64,000 nt of DNA, from contig JBJXHM010000010.1 in assembly GCA_046233115.1 (NCBI GenBank), positions 186,001-250,000 on the forward strand, given 5' to 3'. Below are positions 60,796 to 64,000 of this stretch, one piece after another. The stretch's first letter is position 1; each line of letters opens with the position of its first letter. Below the pieces are notes generated by a model that was not told the origin of the DNA, ran no database searches, and saw only the letters and a program-made list of their open reading frames with translations. The stretch is from JACOMY01 sp046233115 (GTDB lineage Bacteria > Pseudomonadota > Alphaproteobacteria > Kiloniellales > JACOMY01). Made by a program: the position numbers and the translations under genes.

Positions 60796-62319
60796 ATGTC
60801 CCTGACCCTGCCGCAGCTCCTGGCCCGACAGGCCGGCGAGAGACCCCATGCGCCTGCCCTGGACGCCCGCTGCGCCCTCGGCGGACGGGAACGCCTGAGC
60901 TACGCCGCGCTGGAGCGTGCCGGCCGGGAGACCGCCGCAGCCCTGGCCGCCGCGGGCCTGCGGCCGGGCGAGCGGCTGCTGGTGCTGCTCACCAACGACG
61001 CCGCGCTGGAGTGCGTGCTGACGGCGCTCGGAACCGCCGTGCTGGGGGCCGTCGTGGTTCCCTGCAACACCCGCTGGTCGGCCGAGGAACTGGCGCACGC
61101 GCTGACCCTGACCGAGCCCAGCCTGGCGGTCAGCGACGCCACGGGCGCCGCGCGCCTGGCCGCCCTGGCCCCGGCGCTGCCCTGCCTCTCCGTCGAGCCC
61201 GGCGCCGCGCACCCCTGGCCCGGCTGGACCGGAGCCACGCCGGTCGAGGCGGCCGGCGATCCCGACGCGCTGGTGAGCCTGCTCTTCACCTCGGGCACCA
61301 CCGCGCGCTCCAAGGCGGTGATGCACAGCCACGCCACCATGCTGGCGGCCGGACAGGCCTGCGCAACGGCCCTCGGGCTCGAGGCCGGCGACCGCTACCA
61401 GGGCGCCTTCCCCTTCTTCACCTCCTCGGCACTGAACATCGCCTGCGCCGCCTGCTGGCAGGCCGGCGCCTGCTTCGTCATGGAGCACCTGCTGGGCAAC
61501 GAGGAGCGCCTGCGCCTGATCGAGACCGCCGGCACGACCTACTATCACGGCGTCCCCTCGGTCCTGCACTTCATGGCCGAGACCGCAGCCGGAGGCGGCT
61601 ACAATCTGCGCAGCCTGCGCACCATCGCCTTCGGCGGCGCGCCGATAGCGCCGGAGACGCGGGCCCGGCTGAAGCAGCTCTGGCCCTGGGCGCGGCAGGT
61701 ACAGATCTACGGCTCGACCGAGAGCGGGCCGGCCGGGACGGTGATCGACGAGGCCGAGATGGCGGCCGAGCCCAGGGCGGTCGGCCGCGCCATGGCCGGC
61801 TACCGGCTCCGCGTCATCGACGAGGACTGGCGGGAGGTCGCGACCGGCGAGGCCGGCGAGGTGCTGCTGGAGGGTCCGGGCGTGGCCCGCGGCTACTGGC
61901 GCAACCAAGCCGCCACGGCCGAGACCTTCCGCGGCCGCGCGGTCCGCATGGGCGACAGCGGCCGGCTGACCGCGGCGGGCCTGCTGGTCTTCGAGGATCG
62001 GGCCAAGGACCGGATCAACCGCGGCGGCCTCAAGATCTCCTCGATCGCGGTGGAGGCGGTGCTGCTGCGCCACCCGCAGGTGCTGGAGGCCGCGGTGGTG
62101 GCGGTGCCGCACCCGGCGCTCGGCGAGGACGTCGCCGCCTGCCTGGTGCTACGCCCGGACAGCGAGGCCGACTGCGATGCACTTGCCGCCTTCTGCCGGG
62201 ACAAGCTGGCCGACTACGAGGTCCCCCGGCACTGGCATATCCTCGATGCCCTGCCGAAGAACCCCATGGGCAAGGTGCTGAAGCAGGACCTGCGCGAGCG
62301 GCTGCGGACAGAAAACTAG
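60796..62319 (+). CDS. AMP-forming acyl-CoA ligase (FadD3/short-chain type)
   Basis: 507-residue adenylate-forming ligase. A3 LLFTSGTTARSKAVMHSHATM (Lys present, Thr-Ala replacing Gly-x-Pro), A5 QIYGSTESGPAGTV, A7 GDSGRLTAAGLLVFEDRAKD, A8 DRINRGGLKISSIAVEAVLL and the catalytic Lys in KNPMGKVLKQDLRERL. Only distantly like the ligase at 58380, so it likely handles another acid, or a later intermediate of the same route. Last plus-strand gene of the operon, convergent with the aldolase gene. Confidence 0.9.
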   Translation: MSLTLPQLLARQAGERPHAPALDARCALGGRERLSYAALERAGRETAAALAAAGLRPGERLLVLLTNDAALECVLTALGTAVLGAVVVPCNTRWSAEELAHALTLTEPSLAVSDATGAARLAALAPALPCLSVEPGAAHPWPGWTGATPVEAAGDPDALVSLLFTSGTTARSKAVMHSHATMLAAGQACATALGLEAGDRYQGAFPFFTSSALNIACAACWQAGACFVMEHLLGNEERLRLIETAGTTYYHGVPSVLHFMAETAAGGGYNLRSLRTIAFGGAPIAPETRARLKQLWPWARQVQIYGSTESGPAGTVIDEAEMAAEPRAVGRAMAGYRLRVIDEDWREVATGEAGEVLLEGPGVARGYWRNQAATAETFRGRAVRMGDSGRLTAAGLLVFEDRAKDRINRGGLKISSIAVEAVLLRHPQVLEAAVVAVPHPALGEDVAACLVLRPDSEADCDALAAFCRDKLADYEVPRHWHILDALPKNPMGKVLKQDLRERLRTEN

Positions 62320-62336
62320 GGAAAGCGCAAAGCCCC

Positions 62337-63098
62337 CTAGCTCTTGTAATCCGGCTCCTCCCGGTCGAGGCGGCGCAGCAGGGCGGTCCACTCGCGCTTG
62401 CCGGCGTCCGGGCCTTCCACGTTGAACTGCTGCGCGGCGTGCGTGCAGACCTCCGGCGGTGGGATCACCAGCTCGCGGTTGCCGGCCAGCGCCGCCACCT
62501 GCAGCTCGCAGGCCTTGTTCAGGTAGTACATCAGGCTGAAGGCCGCCGGCACCGTGTGGCCCAGGGTCAGCAGGCCGTGGTTACGCAACAGCATGCAGGG
62601 CTTGTCGCCCAGGTCCCGCTGCAGGCGCACCCGCTCGTCCAGGTCGAGCGAGATGCCCTCGTAGTCGTGGTAGGCCAGGCGGTCGTAGAACTCCATCGAC
62701 ATCTGGTTCAGCGGCAGCAGGCCCTCCTTCTGCGCCGCCACCGCCATACCGGCCACGGTATGGGTGTGGACCACGCACTCGGCGTCGTGGCGCACCTGGT
62801 GGACGGCGCTGTGGATGGTGAAGCCGGCCGGGTTGACCTCGTACTCCGTCTGCTCGATCGCGTTGCCGTCCAGGTCGATCTTCACCAGGCTGGAGGCGGT
62901 GATCTCCTCGAACAGCAGGCCGTAGCCGTTGATCAGGAACTGGTCCTGACGGCCCGGCACGCGGGCCGAGATGTGGGTGTAGACCAGGTCGGTCAGGCCG
63001 AAGCGGGCGATCAGGCGATAGCAGGCGGCGAGCTCGACGCGGCGCTGCCACTCCTCGGCGCTCCAGCGGTTTGCATTGGCGGCGGCGAGCGAAGACAT
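62337..63098 (-). CDS. Class II aldolase/adducin family protein
   Basis: 253-residue protein with the class II aldolase fold. The zinc site is visible as HTHTVAGMAVAAQ (HxH) and LRNHGLLTLG (third His), with an acidic residue in THISARVPG-to-NGYGLLFEE region expected for substrate binding. The family includes fuculose-phosphate aldolase, ribulose-phosphate epimerase and adducin-like proteins; this subgroup (starting SxEEWQxRVELAACYRL) is common in proteobacteria without a settled role. Downstream of the peptide-type ABC ATPase on the same strand, 33 bases apart. Confidence 0.9.
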   Translation of the reverse strand: MSSLAAANANRWSAEEWQRRVELAACYRLIARFGLTDLVYTHISARVPGRQDQFLINGYGLLFEEITASSLVKIDLDGNAIEQTEYEVNPAGFTIHSAVHQVRHDAECVVHTHTVAGMAVAAQKEGLLPLNQMSMEFYDRLAYHDYEGISLDLDERVRLQRDLGDKPCMLLRNHGLLTLGHTVPAAFSLMYYLNKACELQVAALAGNRELVIPPPEVCTHAAQQFNVEGPDAGKREWTALLRRLDREEPDYKS

Positions 63099-63131
63099 GG
63101 GCGTGGACTCCTTCGGATTGGAGAGACCGGG

Positions 63132-64000
63132 TCAGACGGCGATCAGCCGGCGCGGCTCGGGCAGCGGCGCGCCGCCGCCCTGCCGCTCGGCGAAGGTGCG
63201 TTCCAGCCAGCCCTCCTCGGTGCTGGGCTGGGAGGAGAGCAGCAGCCCGGTGGTGGGATGCAGCGGCTCCGACAGCACCTCCCTGCGGCTACCATAGTCG
63301 ACGATCCGCCCCTGCTCCATCACCGCGATGTCGTCGGCGATGGCCTGGACGATGCTGAGGTCGTGGGTGATGAAGACGTAAGAGACCCCACGCTCGCGCC
63401 TCAGCTTGTCCAGCAGCTCGATGATGCCGGCGCCGATCAGCGGGTCGAGCGAGGCCGTGACCTCGTCGCAGAGCAGGCAGTCAGGCTCCGCCGCCAGCGC
63501 GCGGGCGATCGCCAGGCGCTGCTTCTGACCGCCCGAGAGCGTGGTGGAGCCGCGGTGATAGAGGGCGCTGTCCAGCTCGACCGCCGCCAGCAGCTCCTCC
63601 ACCCGCCGCCGCTTCTCGCGGCCGCTGAGGCCGAAGTAGAAGGCGAGCGGCCGGCCGACGATCTGGCCGACGGTCTGGTGCGGGTTCAGCGCCGTGTCCG
63701 GGGTCTGGAAGATCATCTGGATCCGGCGCAGCATCGGCTTGTCGCGCTGGCCCAGCTTCGGCGGCAGCGGCGCGCCCTCGAAGGCGATCCGGCCGGCCGT
63801 GGGCGGCATCAGGCCGGCGATGACGCGGGCCAGGGTCGACTTGCCGCTGCCCGACTCCCCGACCAGAGCCAGGGTAGTGCCGCGGCGCAGCTTGACCGAG
63901 ATGTCCTCCAGCACCGGCACCCCGCTATAGGCGGCCGAGACACCCTCGACCTCCAGCAGCGGGCCTTCGTCGGCACTGACCGAGGTCGTGGGCTTCGGCT
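63132..64000 (-). CDS. Peptide/nickel-type ABC transporter ATPase (DppF/OppF-like), 5' end cut by the window
   Basis: Partial ABC ATPase. Walker A GESGSGKSTLARVIAGL, Q-loop IQMIFQTPDTALNPHQTVG, signature TTLSGGQKQRLAIARAL, Walker B CLLCDEVTASLD, H-loop ITHDLSIV, and the C-terminal HPTTGLLLSSQPSTEEGWLE typical of the oligopeptide-dipeptide ATPase tail. A GTG at 63920 is possible, but the frame stays open to the window edge and encodes LLEVEGVSAAYSGVPVLEDI, the normal ABC N-terminus, so coding continues outside, perhaps in fusion with a DppD-like half. Substrate unknown. Confidence 0.9.
   Translation of the reverse strand, partial: PKPTTSVSADEGPLLEVEGVSAAYSGVPVLEDISVKLRRGTTLALVGESGSGKSTLARVIAGLMPPTAGRIAFEGAPLPPKLGQRDKPMLRRIQMIFQTPDTALNPHQTVGQIVGRPLAFYFGLSGREKRRRVEELLAAVELDSALYHRGSTTLSGGQKQRLAIARALAAEPDCLLCDEVTASLDPLIGAGIIELLDKLRRERGVSYVFITHDLSIVQAIADDIAVMEQGRIVDYGSRREVLSEPLHPTTGLLLSSQPSTEEGWLERTFAERQGGGAPLPEPRRLIAV

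Overview
The window is G+C-rich (roughly two thirds or more by eye), densely packed DNA with many ATGA start/stop overlaps. Protein families and gene order point to a free-living alphaproteobacterium, probably of the Rhodospirillales/Kiloniellales type. This placement is an inference; no rRNA or marker gene is present. No tRNA, rRNA, CRISPR array, transposase or phage gene was seen. No stretch without a gene exceeds 300 bases; the longest are 2154-2435, 5034-5297, 50181-50438 and 22028-22278, and what they hold is listed.

Layout. (1) 3-3059: end of a TRAP transporter permease, a GntR-type regulator and a WrbA quinone reductase. (2) 3286-17482: a complete nitrate assimilation operon: nasT-nasS sensor/antiterminator, an RNA leader with an ANTAR-type hairpin and a terminator, nrtA-nrtB-(fused nrtC/D) nitrate ABC transporter, a GAF-repeat protein of unknown role, nirB-nirD, nasA and cysG. 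(3) 17585-22027: a glutamine-synthetase-like ligase and an amidohydrolase that together resemble the two halves of fungal FluG, then an OYE-family reductase and an EthD-like protein. (4) 22143-22811: an AhpD-like gene flanked by two perfect 31-bp inverted repeats. (5) 22841-29627 (minus): a sugar-type ABC transporter whose operon carries two SMP-30/strictosidine-synthase-like propellers, one fused to a permease. (6) 29777-36282: acyl-CoA dehydrogenase, mesaconyl-CoA-hydratase-like enzyme, CitE-like lyase, GntR/HutC regulator, class III CoA-transferase and a LysR regulator, with a palindromic operator in the divergent promoter region. (7) 36295-45254: an OYE-type flavoenzyme that has lost its Fe-S cysteines, a VOC protein, a TRAP dctPQM system, two SDRs and a class III aminotransferase. 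(8) 45309-49514 (minus): an efeUOB-type iron uptake operon with an additional EfeM-like imelysin and a Fur-box-like site. (9) 49650-50180: a small P-loop ATPase. (10) 50439-62319: a carboxylic-acid catabolic operon (two-subunit acyl-CoA dehydrogenase, enoyl-CoA hydratase, complete liv-type ABC transporter, two acyl-CoA ligases, TetR regulator). (11) 62337-64000: a class II aldolase-like protein and a peptide-type ABC ATPase cut by the window end.

The strongest regulatory signal is the leader between nasS and nrtA: a hairpin with an A1/G4 hexaloop, then a long terminator with a U-rich tail. This is the architecture expected for NasT-mediated antitermination when nitrate releases NasT from NasS. 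The least familiar systems are the FluG-like split pair with OYE and EthD partners, the permease-propeller fusion transporter, and the GAF-repeat protein inside the nitrate operon. A recurring design is a stem-loop directly downstream of the binding-protein gene in three ABC operons (6700-6734, 27520-27549, 54936-54967).
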